DNA of 64,000 nucleotides from NCBI RefSeq assembly GCF_019703835.1, contig NZ_AP023054.1, positions 2,727,580 to 2,791,579 on the forward strand, read 5' to 3'. Source of the DNA: Thaumasiovibrio subtropicus (lineage in GTDB: Bacteria > Pseudomonadota > Gammaproteobacteria > Enterobacterales > Vibrionaceae). Under the pieces are notes generated by a model. It saw only the letters and a program-made list of their open reading frames with translations, was not told the origin of the DNA and made no database searches. The stretch's first letter is position 1, and each line of letters starts with the position of its first letter. The translations under genes were made by a program, and so were the position numbers. Of this stretch, positions 56,332-64,000 are shown in pieces.

Positions 56332-58242
56332 ATGACTCTTAAAAAAACGGCGCTTGCCACCGCCATTCTTACTGGGCTATTGGGTGTAACAGCCTGTTCC
56401 GATTCTGACTCCTTCCACCAGAGCTATACACCGCCGCCAGCTGTTGATCCTGTCGGTCACTCTCTGACCCTCACTCTTATTGATAGCGAAGGCAACTTAC
56501 TCACCAATGCTGCAACAGTCACGCTATCAGGTAAAGGTGCGCAATACCTATCAAAGCAAACGGTTGATCCAGCCACAACGTCGGAACTTAGCTTTCCTTT
56601 AGAGCCAAGCGACAGTGGTACCTTAAACCTTCTCATTGATGATAGCATTAGCCAAGAGGCAGACACTCAAGTCATCACCGCTGTTGTAGAAAGTACTGGA
56701 TACACGTCCACTTCTACGCTGATTCGTATCGACCCACGCTCTCCTGAGTCGGCTTTCGTTTCACCAGTTCAACTGGTTAAATTTGATGAGAGTGTCAACG
56801 AAACTGATAAAGCCGTTGTTTTTGCTGGCGCAAAAAAAGAGATCAATGAAGATGCTACACTGCCTGAAGCCATTGAAATCGACACAGGTAGCGCTGCGAC
56901 AGATGGCAAAGATAATACAGCCTTAGCGGGTGGCGCAGCTAAGTTAGTAATCAGCACCGACGCTGTACTCCAAGACGCAAATGGCAACGCTGTGTCTGGT
57001 AGCAACATTGATGTCAGAATGAATTACTTCTCTAACGAACCACGTGGTACTGGCGAGGCGTCTGCATCCGCGCTAGATAGCTTCCCGGGTGGATTTAATG
57101 TCGCGAGTGCAGCTGTTGAAGGCTCAGACGACACTGTCGATGACTTTGCCTTTATTTCAGCAGGCTTTGTTGCTATCGACATCACCACCGATGAAGGCGA
57201 GGCCGTTAAACGCTTTGGCGTTGAAGAAGGTGGCGAACCTGTTGTTGTTCAAATGCGCGTACCCGCCGACACTATTTGGCAAGTCGATCTTGATGAAGCA
57301 GAAACCAGCTTGGACCAACCGCAAGATTGGATTGGTAAATCGCTTATCGATATTGCCGATGCCCAAGATAACCCAGACGAAACTATCTCAATTCCTACTT
57401 GGAGTTACGAAGAATCTACGGGAGAGTGGACAAAGTCTAAACACAACTCTGTTGTCACTTTGAACACCGAATCTGATGAGCACTTCGATAAAGAGAACAA
57501 CGTCTTTATCACTGAGATGAAAGTTGAACACCTTTCATACTGGAACCTAGACTGGGTACAAAGCCAACGCTGTAGCACGCCAACTCGTAACATTGATATT
57601 GTCTTCCAAGATGGTCAAACACCAAACGTTGTTAACTTTTATCCAACACTAAGAGCAAGTGGCTTCTCTGGTACTGGCTTCTTCAGTGAAACAAACCCAG
57701 AAAGGCTCACCATTACCTATACACCTGATATCGAGATGACCATGCAGCTTCTTATTGATGGTGAGAGCAAAATAGAAGGCGTCAGAGTTAATGGTGGTAG
57801 CTTCACCACAGCAGGGGTTGAAAATGGTGCTTACACGGGTTCACTTTGTGCGTTGGATGCGGTTAAGTTGAGCTTGAGTACCGACGATTTAACAACAATT
57901 ACCCCGCAGATCAATGTGCAAGCCATGTGTGAGCAAGACAATAGCATTGTGAAATCTCAACCTGCCTATATTCGCGTTTCAGGGAACCGCTACTATCACA
58001 GCGCTAACACGAGTACTGGCGCAGCGGAGTTCCCATCCGTTGTCGCAGATAACCTTGACCTCAATGTATACACCTTCGTCAATGGTAATGGTTATGGTGC
58101 TAAGACCACCAATGTTTCATTGACCGAGTCTAATCAAACCTACACAGTTAACTACATGGTACAATGTGAAGTCGATAACGGCGGTACTGGTGGTACGGGC
58201 GGCACAGGTGGTGACGGTGGCGCAGGTGGTGGTGACTCTTAA
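56332..58242 (+). CDS. Large lipoprotein with Gly-rich C-terminal tail (3)
   Basis: 636 residues. MTLKKTALATAILTGLLGVT then A-C lipobox and SDSDSFHQ. Shares with the preceding gene the order FPGGFNVAS, FISAGFVAIDI, IPTWSYEESTGEWTKS and HLSYWNLDWVQSQRC, so the two arose by duplication. Ends in GGTGGTGGTGGDGGAGGGDS. ATG 56332 lies after an AT-rich stretch with a promoter-like composition, and it has its own terminator, so the pair are separate transcripts. No enzymatic motif was seen. Confidence 0.85.
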   Translation: MTLKKTALATAILTGLLGVTACSDSDSFHQSYTPPPAVDPVGHSLTLTLIDSEGNLLTNAATVTLSGKGAQYLSKQTVDPATTSELSFPLEPSDSGTLNLLIDDSISQEADTQVITAVVESTGYTSTSTLIRIDPRSPESAFVSPVQLVKFDESVNETDKAVVFAGAKKEINEDATLPEAIEIDTGSAATDGKDNTALAGGAAKLVISTDAVLQDANGNAVSGSNIDVRMNYFSNEPRGTGEASASALDSFPGGFNVASAAVEGSDDTVDDFAFISAGFVAIDITTDEGEAVKRFGVEEGGEPVVVQMRVPADTIWQVDLDEAETSLDQPQDWIGKSLIDIADAQDNPDETISIPTWSYEESTGEWTKSKHNSVVTLNTESDEHFDKENNVFITEMKVEHLSYWNLDWVQSQRCSTPTRNIDIVFQDGQTPNVVNFYPTLRASGFSGTGFFSETNPERLTITYTPDIEMTMQLLIDGESKIEGVRVNGGSFTTAGVENGAYTGSLCALDAVKLSLSTDDLTTITPQINVQAMCEQDNSIVKSQPAYIRVSGNRYYHSANTSTGAAEFPSVVADNLDLNVYTFVNGNGYGAKTTNVSLTESNQTYTVNYMVQCEVDNGGTGGTGGTGGDGGAGGGDS

Positions 58243-58272
58243 TACCACTTAAGTTAACCTCAAAGTCACGTC

Positions 58273-58307
58273 AAAGCATGTCTAAAAAAGACATGCTTTT
58301 TGTTTTT
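58273..58307 (+). terminator. Terminator of the lipoprotein gene at 56332
   Basis: Stem AAAGCATGTC/GACATGCTTT with a TAAAAAA loop and a T-rich tail. Confidence 0.85.
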
Positions 58308-58357
58308 CTATCATCTAGAAAGTACACTACACCAAACAAATAACACACTATAAAGCA

Positions 58358-58987
58358 ATGCGACCTCTACTAGTTTTACTCTGGCTTGTTTCAACAAGCA
58401 GCATCGCCCACCCTCACGCGTGGATGTCACTAAAGTCTGAAATTCATATTCATGAGCATCAGTGGCGATACGTTGATATGACATGGTACTTCGATCCCAT
58501 GTCTTCCAGTCAAATGGTCATGGGATTAAACTTAACGGGTCAAGTTCCTCAAGATATGCTCGACAACCTTAAAGATGGGCTTGTCGACAGTATCACTTCA
58601 CAAAACTATTTCAGTCAGTTCCAGCATAGCCAGCTCGCTATTGAGCCTTTAAGGTTAACCGATGCTGAGATATTCCAAGAAAAAACAGAGATAGCGATAA
58701 AGTTCAGGCTTGAACTTCCCGAAGGTCTCGCAGTGACATCTCCTTTCTCATGGCGTACCTATGAGTCAGAATATTATGTAGACATGCAACACAGAGCGTT
58801 ATCAGATATCAATATCACTGTATCTCCTCAACTCCCCTGTACGTTTTCAATTACAGAGCCCGTGATTGATGACGACTTACTCGCTTACGCCGAAAATTTA
58901 GATAAAAGCGATAACCCATCCATCGATAATCTAGGCTTCACTTTCTCACAGCTCATTACAGCCCAATGCAGTACTTCGGAAGAATAA
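58358..58987 (+). CDS. DUF1007 family periplasmic protein
   Basis: 209 residues with a signal peptide (LLVLLWLVSTSSIAHPHAW) and the HPHAWM start of the mature protein that marks DUF1007. The family is normally encoded beside a nickel/cobalt (RcnA-like) exporter and is thought to be a periplasmic partner of metal transport. His residues in HIHEHQW may bind metal. Here no transporter gene follows; a tRNA array does. Two cysteines near the C-terminus. Confidence 0.85.
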   Translation: MRPLLVLLWLVSTSSIAHPHAWMSLKSEIHIHEHQWRYVDMTWYFDPMSSSQMVMGLNLTGQVPQDMLDNLKDGLVDSITSQNYFSQFQHSQLAIEPLRLTDAEIFQEKTEIAIKFRLELPEGLAVTSPFSWRTYESEYYVDMQHRALSDINITVSPQLPCTFSITEPVIDDDLLAYAENLDKSDNPSIDNLGFTFSQLITAQCSTSEE

Positions 58988-59059
58988 CTAACGATTGTAA
59001 ATCAATGATTTAACTTATTGAAAGAGCGGTAAAGGGGGGAGCCAAACTAGCAGATAACA

Positions 59060-59156
59060 AAAAACCTCGTCAAACGACGCGGACGGCAAGTTGAGGCTTA
59101 TAAGGTGGTCGGTGAAGAGGGAACGACGCGGCTGGGCTTCCAGACCACGACCCTCA
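59060..59156 (-). repeat. Degenerate 3' half of tRNA-Pro with decayed terminator
   Basis: Positions 59103-59156 match the 3' part of the tRNA-Pro genes (TGGTCGGTGAAGAGGGA) but the T-arm and anticodon arm are scrambled. Positions 59060-59100 resemble a mutated copy of the terminator at 59184. Not a functional tRNA. Confidence 0.6.
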
Positions 59157-59183
59157 ATCAGGCCAAAATCCAAACCTACAGAT

Positions 59184-59215
59184 AGAAAAAAGCCTCGTCA
59201 AATGACGAGGCTTAT
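59184..59215 (-). terminator. Terminator of the tRNA-Pro array
   Basis: Stem AAGCCTCGTC/GACGAGGCTT followed on the minus strand by T6, 5 bases past the CCA end of the first tRNA-Pro. Confidence 0.85.
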
Positions 59216-59219
59216 AATG

Positions 59220-59296
<77 letters not shown>

Positions 59297-59323
59297 AGAT
59301 AGATTTTGCTTTATTGATAGTAA

Positions 59324-59488
59324 CAGAGGGTCGCCCTCTGGTCCGCTATTCCTAAAAGCCGGAGATGCGCTACCAAACTGCGCTATTCACCGAGATACTT
59401 TTTGCTTTAAGCATAGTGACAGAGGGTCGCCCTCTGGTGCACTATTCCTAAAAGCCGGAGATACGCTATCAAATTTTGCTATCACCGA
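59324..59488 (-). repeat. Two degenerate 5'-half tRNA-Pro copies (R1, R2)
   Basis: Each unit carries the tRNA-Pro 5' part (GGTGAATAGCGCAGTTTGGT and the start of the anticodon stem) joined to CCGGCTTTTAGGAATAGCGG and an ACCAGAGGGCGACCCTCTG hairpin. R1 is 59324-59393; R2 (59419-59488) has additional substitutions. They lack a T-arm and acceptor 3' strand, so they are not tRNAs. Confidence 0.75.
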
Positions 59489-59527
59489 TAATTTTACGAA
59501 TATCGACGTATCGACACTGTACAGAAT

Positions 59528-59580
59528 GTGGTCTGTGAAGAAGGAACGACGCGGCTGGGCTTCCAGACCCCGACCCTCAT
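59528..59580 (-). repeat. Degenerate 3' half of tRNA-Pro, second copy
   Basis: Close relative of the fragment at 59103-59156: TGGTCTGTGAAGAAGGAACG and the same GACGCGGCTGGGCTTCCAGA stretch. Its position relative to the second tRNA mirrors the first. Confidence 0.65.
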
Positions 59581-59615
59581 TGCTTTGAAAAGCAACACAA
59601 CCAAACTCTTAAATG

Positions 59616-59692
<77 letters not shown>

Positions 59693-59719
59693 AGATATAT
59701 TTTGCTTTATTCATAGTAA

Positions 59720-59885
59720 CAGAGGGTTGCCCTCTGGTCCGCTATTCCTAAAAGCCGGAGATGCGCTACCAAACTGCGCTATTCACCGAGATATTTTTTG
59801 CTTTATTCATAGTAACAGAGGGTCGCCCTCTGGTCCGCTATTCCTAAAAGCCGGAGATGCGCTATCAAACTGCGCTATTCACCGA
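59720..59885 (-). repeat. Two degenerate 5'-half tRNA-Pro copies (R3, R4)
   Basis: R3 (59720-59788) and R4 (59815-59885) are near-identical to R1, including the CCGGCTTTTAGGAATAGCGG insert and the GGTCGCCCTCTG hairpin. They lie upstream of tRNA copy 2 in the direction of transcription, separated by a conserved AATAAAGCAAAAAATATCTC spacer. Confidence 0.75.
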
Positions 59886-60185
59886 GATACTTTTTGCTTC
59901 TAAGCGAATACATCACCCTTAGCAAGGACGCCTATAATACTGTTCCAGATTCATTTGACAATAGCTTTAAGGGACTTTTTTTGCTTAATCGGCTCAAATG
60001 CAGATATTTACAACAACTCGCTCAGCAAACCAGCATCTCATCACGAAGTGTCTCGTCAAATTTCGATGTCATCACAAAATAACCCCAATCAATATAAAAT
60101 CCATTAACCATTGATCAAGATCATCACAACAACGCGCGAAAAGAGGGAAAGTGGAACTGGGTAACCGATTGATAAGGAGCTCAAC
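59886..60185. other. Intergenic between the tRNA array and the DUF3149 gene
   Basis: 300 bases without a supported gene. The promoter of the leftward tRNA array should lie at its left end and the promoter of the small rightward gene near 60120-60170; neither is resolved. Confidence 0.5.
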
Positions 60186-60326
60186 ATGGAATTTTGGCTA
60201 GACCTACTGTTCGGTAATGCTATCGGACTGTCGTCAATGATCGTCATCTTTGGTGCGTTAGGCCTCATGCTGTTCTTTGCTGGCTTCTTTATCTATAAGG
60301 TGTTGAAAGCCCCTACTCCTCAGTAG
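60186..60326 (+). CDS. DUF3149 small membrane protein, 46 aa
   Basis: 46 residues: FWLDLLFGNAIGLSSMIVIF at the start, one hydrophobic helix to GFFIYKVLK. This N-terminal W-L-D-L-L-F-G-N-x-x-G-L-x-S-M pattern is that of DUF3149 single-pass inner-membrane proteins. Strong RBS AAGGAGCTCAAC before ATG 60186. Function unknown. Confidence 0.82.
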   Translation: MEFWLDLLFGNAIGLSSMIVIFGALGLMLFFAGFFIYKVLKAPTPQ

Positions 60327-60441
60327 TTCCATCTCTATCACACTTTCAAGCCAGATACTCTTTAGCACTTTCAGTTCTGGCTTTCTTTTCTCTCTTTCTC
60401 TATTCTCACTGCATGATTCATTTGTTTGAAGAAGACGAGTC

Positions 60442-61023
60442 ATGACAGAACACGACGACCTAGATCTGTTTCGCTCCATGATGGCGGATATCACGCCTTT
60501 GGAACAGGACCAAGTGCAGCAGCAAAAAAAGCACCAAACAACCGATGCGCATCGCGAACGACAAAAAGCCGCGCAATCCCTCGCTGAAAGCAACACTGAC
60601 TACCTTTCTCTGGACTATGCCAATATGGTTAAACCGGATGATTTTCTCGCGTTCAAACGTGATGGTGTGCAAGAAGGGGTTTTTCGCAAAATGCGGCTTG
60701 GTAAATATGAGATTCAAGCACGGCTCGATTTGCATAGAAAGACACTGAAGCAAGCAAGAGAAGACGTCCTACAGTTTTTGAAAGAATGCCAACGTGTGGA
60801 TATTCGCCAGGTTTTGATCGTTCATGGAAAGGGCGAAAAGTCTAATCCTCCAGCCATGATGAAAAGCTACCTGTCAACTTGGCTAGAGCAACTGAGTGAT
60901 GTGATGTGTTACCACTCGGCACAACGATTTCATGGCGGTACAGGTGCGCTGTACGTGTCCATCAAGAAAAGTGCGGAAAAGAAACTTGAAAACAGAGAAC
61001 GACATCAAAAGCGTTTAGGCTAG
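60442..61023 (+). CDS. smrA: Smr-domain endonuclease SmrA
   Basis: 193 residues. C-terminal Smr domain with RLDLHRKTLKQAREDVLQFL (D-x-H) and VLIVHGKGEKSNPPAMMKSY (H-G-x-G), closing with GTGALYVSIKKS. The N-terminal YANMVKPDDFLAFKRDGVQ block distinguishes SmrA from SmrB at 43942. ATG 60442. Related to MutS2 Smr nucleases; its precise substrate is not established. Confidence 0.92.
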   Translation: MTEHDDLDLFRSMMADITPLEQDQVQQQKKHQTTDAHRERQKAAQSLAESNTDYLSLDYANMVKPDDFLAFKRDGVQEGVFRKMRLGKYEIQARLDLHRKTLKQAREDVLQFLKECQRVDIRQVLIVHGKGEKSNPPAMMKSYLSTWLEQLSDVMCYHSAQRFHGGTGALYVSIKKSAEKKLENRERHQKRLG

Positions 61024-61051
61024 CACCTTCCAACGGTGAAACATATAACGC

Positions 61052-61075
61052 AAAAAGCGCCCTATGGCGCTTTTT
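61052..61075. terminator. Bidirectional terminator between smrA and the lipoprotein gene
   Basis: AAAAAGCGCC/GGCGCTTTTT stem, CTAT loop, T runs in both directions. Confidence 0.85.
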
Positions 61076-61105
61076 GTCTTTATTACTACTGTCGGCAACT
61101 AGATG

Positions 61106-62230
61106 TTAACCGTCATTGCTGCCTTCATTACCACCACCAGTACCGCCAGTTGGATCTGGATCACTTGGTGTAACATCAGGAATATCAACAGTGGTATTAT
61201 TGGAGTTATCCACGATATCATCCGGGTCGGCAACGGTTGGCTCAGAAAGATTTAAATCCGTATCTGGGTCATTATTCACCGCCGTTGTTTGAGCTGCGGC
61301 TTCCGCCTTCACTTCGCCGATCTTCGTTTTCAAGTCACCCAAATCAGCATCACTAACGGTTTCGTTGTTAGAACGTTTCTTAACAACATTTGCCACTGAG
61401 TTTGTCACCGCATCTAAATTACCATCTTTTACACCGATTGCACCAAAAGATGCATTGAATAACGCAAGCTCTTGCACTAGCGCAGCAGGTACTGTTAACC
61501 CATCAACTGTTTGATCCTGAACACCAGAAAGTGTCGATGCATTAGCCGTCGGTACTTGGAGATCAAACAAGTTAACCGTACCTCCAGTTACCGCTGTATT
61601 TAGCCCCAAGACACTGGCCACTGAGTCGCTCACAACTTTTTGCGCCGCTTCAAACTCAGACGCAGTCAATTTGCCCGTCGGTAGACTTACCGATTCCACA
61701 AAGGCTTCTGCTGCAATTGTCGACAACGCACTTACGTTAGCAGTATTGCTCGAAAGTGTATTATTTGATGGGTCACTCATCAGTTGCACGGTTTGAAGCT
61801 CAAAATTGACCGGCAGATCCTGCCCGGCACCACCATTACATCCGGTAAAGTCACATTCAACGGTTGTTGCAGACGTGGCAAAAATTCTTACTAAGACAGG
61901 TAATCCGTTCGCTGCGCTACCAAGATCCAAGCTATACGAACCATCGGCATTCGTTAACTGTGTGGTTCCGACTTGCCCTGTGACCGGACTTTCGCCCACA
62001 GCGCCGAAGTCCGCCGCTGTCAAAGTACTACTTGTACACGTCGAAGACGTCACTAAACAACCAACAACAGTTGCACTGCCTAACACACCCTTGGTCGCCG
62101 TCCCTGAAAGCGTCACTGTGCCCGGATTACTTGTTGCTGGTGGTAGGTCATCATCACTATCAAAGGGGCAGCCTGTCAACACCAAAGAACAAGCTAAGGC
62201 TAACGCTGAGACCTTCGCTATTTTATTCAT
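61106..62230 (-). CDS. Lipoprotein with Gly-rich C-terminal tail (4)
   Basis: 374 residues from ATG 62230 (AGGAAACAATT upstream); the 14-codon upstream extension is not supported. Lipobox in LALACSLVLTGC, followed by PFDSDDDLPP. The body starts with a carboxypeptidase-regulatory-like domain (GTATKGVLGSATVVGCLV and NADGSYSLDLGSAANG) and continues with a helical region (FVESVSLPTGKLTASEFEAA). The tail PTGGTGGGNEGSNDG is the shared motif. Function unknown; similar to the lipoprotein at 48574 in overall plan. Confidence 0.82.
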   Translation of the reverse strand: MNKIAKVSALALACSLVLTGCPFDSDDDLPPATSNPGTVTLSGTATKGVLGSATVVGCLVTSSTCTSSTLTAADFGAVGESPVTGQVGTTQLTNADGSYSLDLGSAANGLPVLVRIFATSATTVECDFTGCNGGAGQDLPVNFELQTVQLMSDPSNNTLSSNTANVSALSTIAAEAFVESVSLPTGKLTASEFEAAQKVVSDSVASVLGLNTAVTGGTVNLFDLQVPTANASTLSGVQDQTVDGLTVPAALVQELALFNASFGAIGVKDGNLDAVTNSVANVVKKRSNNETVSDADLGDLKTKIGEVKAEAAAQTTAVNNDPDTDLNLSEPTVADPDDIVDNSNNTTVDIPDVTPSDPDPTGGTGGGNEGSNDG

Positions 62231-62566
62231 AATTGTTTCCTTAATACTTGAATCACAATTCATCCATTGCATATCAAGTATTAGGGAGGGTCATAATTTT
62301 TGCCAATAAAAAACAGAAAAAAATGTCATAAGTGACTCTTTCCATTAAAAGTCACACAAAGCGCTAGAAAATCAATAATACCTAATCATTATCACCAAAT
62401 CAGACTACGAATGCCGACAGATTCATTATATACATCTACCACCAACACCGTGAAAAATACGTATTTTGTCATATTTTAGCGGTTACAGCTTGATTTGCGT
62501 TCCATATCATAAAAATCAATCGATTAGATAAATATCAATAAAACTGTCAATTTTATGAAACTCAAT
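62231..62566. other. Intergenic between ybaK and the lipoprotein gene
   Basis: About 335 bases, AT-rich, with no supported gene; must contain the promoter of the lipoprotein gene. No terminator for ybaK is obvious. Confidence 0.5.
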
Positions 62567-63040
62567 TTAACGCGCGATATCTGAAAAACGTGCATTCGTT
62601 AATTTAGCCAAGTCACTGGGAGAGAGTTCAACTTCAACACCTCTTTTCCCCGCGCTAACAAACATGGTCGAAAAATGCTGCGCTGAAGCCGCGACAAAAG
62701 TCGGCAATCGTCTTTTTTGGCCTAGGGGGCTGATCCCACCCACAATATATCCAGTTGCTTTCTCTGCGACGTCTGGGTTTGCCATCTCGGCTTTTTTTGC
62801 ACCGGCTGCCTTCGCCGCGGCTTTTAAATCAAGTTTTTTAGCTACCGGTACAACAGCAACATTCAATGCCTTAGGATCGCCGTTGATACAAAAAAGAAGC
62901 GTCTTAAACACTTGCTCGCCGTCTTGATTGAGCGCTTCAATAGCTTCAAGACCAAAGTCCGTATTACTCGAATCATGATGATACTGGTGTACCTTATGAG
63001 GCACCTTTTTTTTCTTTAGCAAATTGATTGCTGGTGTCAA
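62567..63040 (-). CDS. ybaK: Cys-tRNA(Pro)/Cys-tRNA(Cys) deacylase YbaK
   Basis: Editing deacylase that hydrolyses mischarged Cys-tRNA(Pro). 157 residues. TPAINLLKKKKVPHKVHQYH, then VFKTLLFCINGD, VPVAKKLDLKAAAKAAGAKK with catalytic lysine region, and TGYIVGGISPLGQKRRLPTF are typical of YbaK. TTG start at 63040 with GGGTGAGC upstream. A natural partner in function for the proline tRNAs 3 kb away, though not linked in an operon. Confidence 0.94.
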   Translation of the reverse strand: MTPAINLLKKKKVPHKVHQYHHDSSNTDFGLEAIEALNQDGEQVFKTLLFCINGDPKALNVAVVPVAKKLDLKAAAKAAGAKKAEMANPDVAEKATGYIVGGISPLGQKRRLPTFVAASAQHFSTMFVSAGKRGVEVELSPSDLAKLTNARFSDIAR

Positions 63041-63094
63041 AGCTCACCCTCCCACTTATCAAATCGCGAACTAAGTACTTTACCTTTATTGAGC

Positions 63095-63128
63095 CAAAAG
63101 AAAAGGCGCCCCTTTTGAGAGCGCCTTT
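63095..63128 (-). terminator. Terminator of the ushA-like gene
   Basis: AAAGGCGC/GCGCCTTT stem with a long loop and TTTTCTTTT on the minus strand, about 20 bases past the stop. Confidence 0.7.
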
Positions 63129-63148
63129 GAATTTAACTAACAAGTGGC

Positions 63149-64000
63149 TTATTTGTAAGTGATTTCACCTTGAGGATCATAATCCGCAGGGTTGATAGGA
63201 CTGTTTGCTTCTAAGTATGCTTTTAACACTTCAGCATCAACAAAGCCCGTATTGACATGCCCAGGATGATCTGTAATCACAGGGTAGCCATCACCACCGT
63301 TGGCGTTAAAGTCAGGCACGGTAAAACGGTAAGTTTTGTTCATATCAATCGGTTCACCACCAATGCGAACATCAAGCACTTGATTATCTGCAACCGTCAT
63401 TTCAATGCCATAGAACTGTGCATACGCACCAGAATCAACGGGTTTAGTCGCAACCACGTTTAGGTAATCAATGACTTCCGCACCCGTAAAGTCGTTGTAG
63501 GTCACCATATTACCAAATGGCTGAACAATCAGTACGTCACGGTAGGTAAACTCACCTGACTCAATCGAATCACGCACACCGCCTGAGTTCATCACTGCAA
63601 AATCTGCGTTAGCACGCTCCATATGGGACTTAGCAATCAGACGCCCTAGATTGGTTTGTTGGAAACGGACGACATTACGGTCACCTTCCAACTTGTCAGT
63701 CGAGGTTGCAACCACCTCTCCAAGCAAGTCTTGACCACGCTCTTGGAACGGACGCAAAAACTCAAGCACATCTTCATCTGCTTGGATTTCATCTTGGATA
63801 AATACGCGCTTCGAACTGCCATCCTCAAGGGTCACTTTCTTCTTAAGGTTTACCGGGATCAGATCGTAACTCACCATGTTGAGCTCACCATTGACGAACT
63901 CAAAATCCGCCTTACCGACGTATTTACCCCACTCATGCGCTTGTACTATCCAAGTACCATTTTGGTTATCTGGCTGACACTCTTCACCTGGCTTGAAGTT
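63149..64000 (-). CDS. ushA: 5'-nucleotidase/UDP-sugar hydrolase, UshA/NutA type (C-terminal part)
   Basis: The frame is open to the right edge, so the N-terminus is outside the window; 283 codons are visible, including those right of the internal ATG 63877. Features of the UshA substrate-binding domain: MNSGGVRDSIESGEFTYRDV, QPFGNMVTYNDFTGAEVIDYL, DSGAYAQFYGIEM and DFNANGGDGYPVI. UshA hydrolyses UDP-sugars and 5'-nucleotides in the periplasm; in Vibrio the homologue (NutA) allows use of extracellular nucleotides. The metal-binding catalytic domain is not visible. Confidence 0.93.
   Translation of the reverse strand, partial: NFKPGEECQPDNQNGTWIVQAHEWGKYVGKADFEFVNGELNMVSYDLIPVNLKKKVTLEDGSSKRVFIQDEIQADEDVLEFLRPFQERGQDLLGEVVATSTDKLEGDRNVVRFQQTNLGRLIAKSHMERANADFAVMNSGGVRDSIESGEFTYRDVLIVQPFGNMVTYNDFTGAEVIDYLNVVATKPVDSGAYAQFYGIEMTVADNQVLDVRIGGEPIDMNKTYRFTVPDFNANGGDGYPVITDHPGHVNTGFVDAEVLKAYLEANSPINPADYDPQGEITYK

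Overview
The window looks like a chromosomal segment of a Vibrio or close relative. The evidence is a rjg-type metallo-hydrolase gene at the left edge (the classic Vibrio polysaccharide-locus junction gene), JUMPstart/ops elements, and the housekeeping neighbours aroC, prmB, smrB, epmC, sixA, ybaK and ushA with Vibrio-like protein sequences. Identification is from sequence reading only.

Layout. (1) 1-2.3 kb: start of rjg, wecA and a 54-codon orphan gene. (2) 2.3-19.1 kb, minus strand: a polysaccharide unit (call it cluster B) that begins at a JUMPstart/ops element at 19.6 kb. It holds an unrecognised transferase-like gene, a flippase, several glycosyltransferases, CDP-glucose pathway genes (rfbF, rfbG, a cupin epimerase-like gene and an SDR), a DegT-like aminotransferase, a FemAB-like acyl/aminoacyl transferase, a polysaccharide deacetylase and, at its end, a probable QuiNAc-type initiation module (reductase, phosphoglycosyl transferase, WbpM-like 4,6-dehydratase). 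(3) 19.1-21.0 kb: non-coding scar with degraded IS3-family transposase pieces. (4) 21.0-42.2 kb, minus strand: a second unit (cluster A) that begins at another JUMPstart/ops at 42.2 kb. It holds wza, wzc, the pseudaminic acid pathway (pseB, C, F, G, I with two formyltransferase-like genes in place of pseH), a PIG-L deacetylase, a KpsS-like transferase, a flippase, an ATP-grasp gene, wzy, two glycosyltransferases, a UDP-uronate epimerase and ugd, and it closes with a terminator at 21.0 kb. (5) 42.7-64 kb: core-genome genes, four lipoproteins that share a Gly-rich C-terminal tail, and a tRNA-Pro(TGG) array with degenerate partial copies.

How they work together: ugd plus the epimerase supply UDP-GlcA/UDP-GalA; pseB-C-(formyl)-G-I-F supply a CMP-pseudaminic acid derivative; rfbF/G plus two modifying enzymes supply a CDP-6-deoxyhexose; glycosyltransferases build repeat units; Wzx, Wzy, Wza and Wzc flip, polymerise and export them. 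Cluster A has all the parts expected of a Wzy-dependent capsule. Cluster B shows a flippase but no recognisable polymerase.

The most striking sequence-level observation is that seven genes between 8.6 and 31 kb are each broken by the loss of one base in an A5-A6 or T5-T6 run (nine sites in total). Adding one base back at each site restores full-length proteins and tight gene packing. Either the assembly has systematic homopolymer undercalls or this lineage has lost bases repeatedly in surface-polysaccharide genes.
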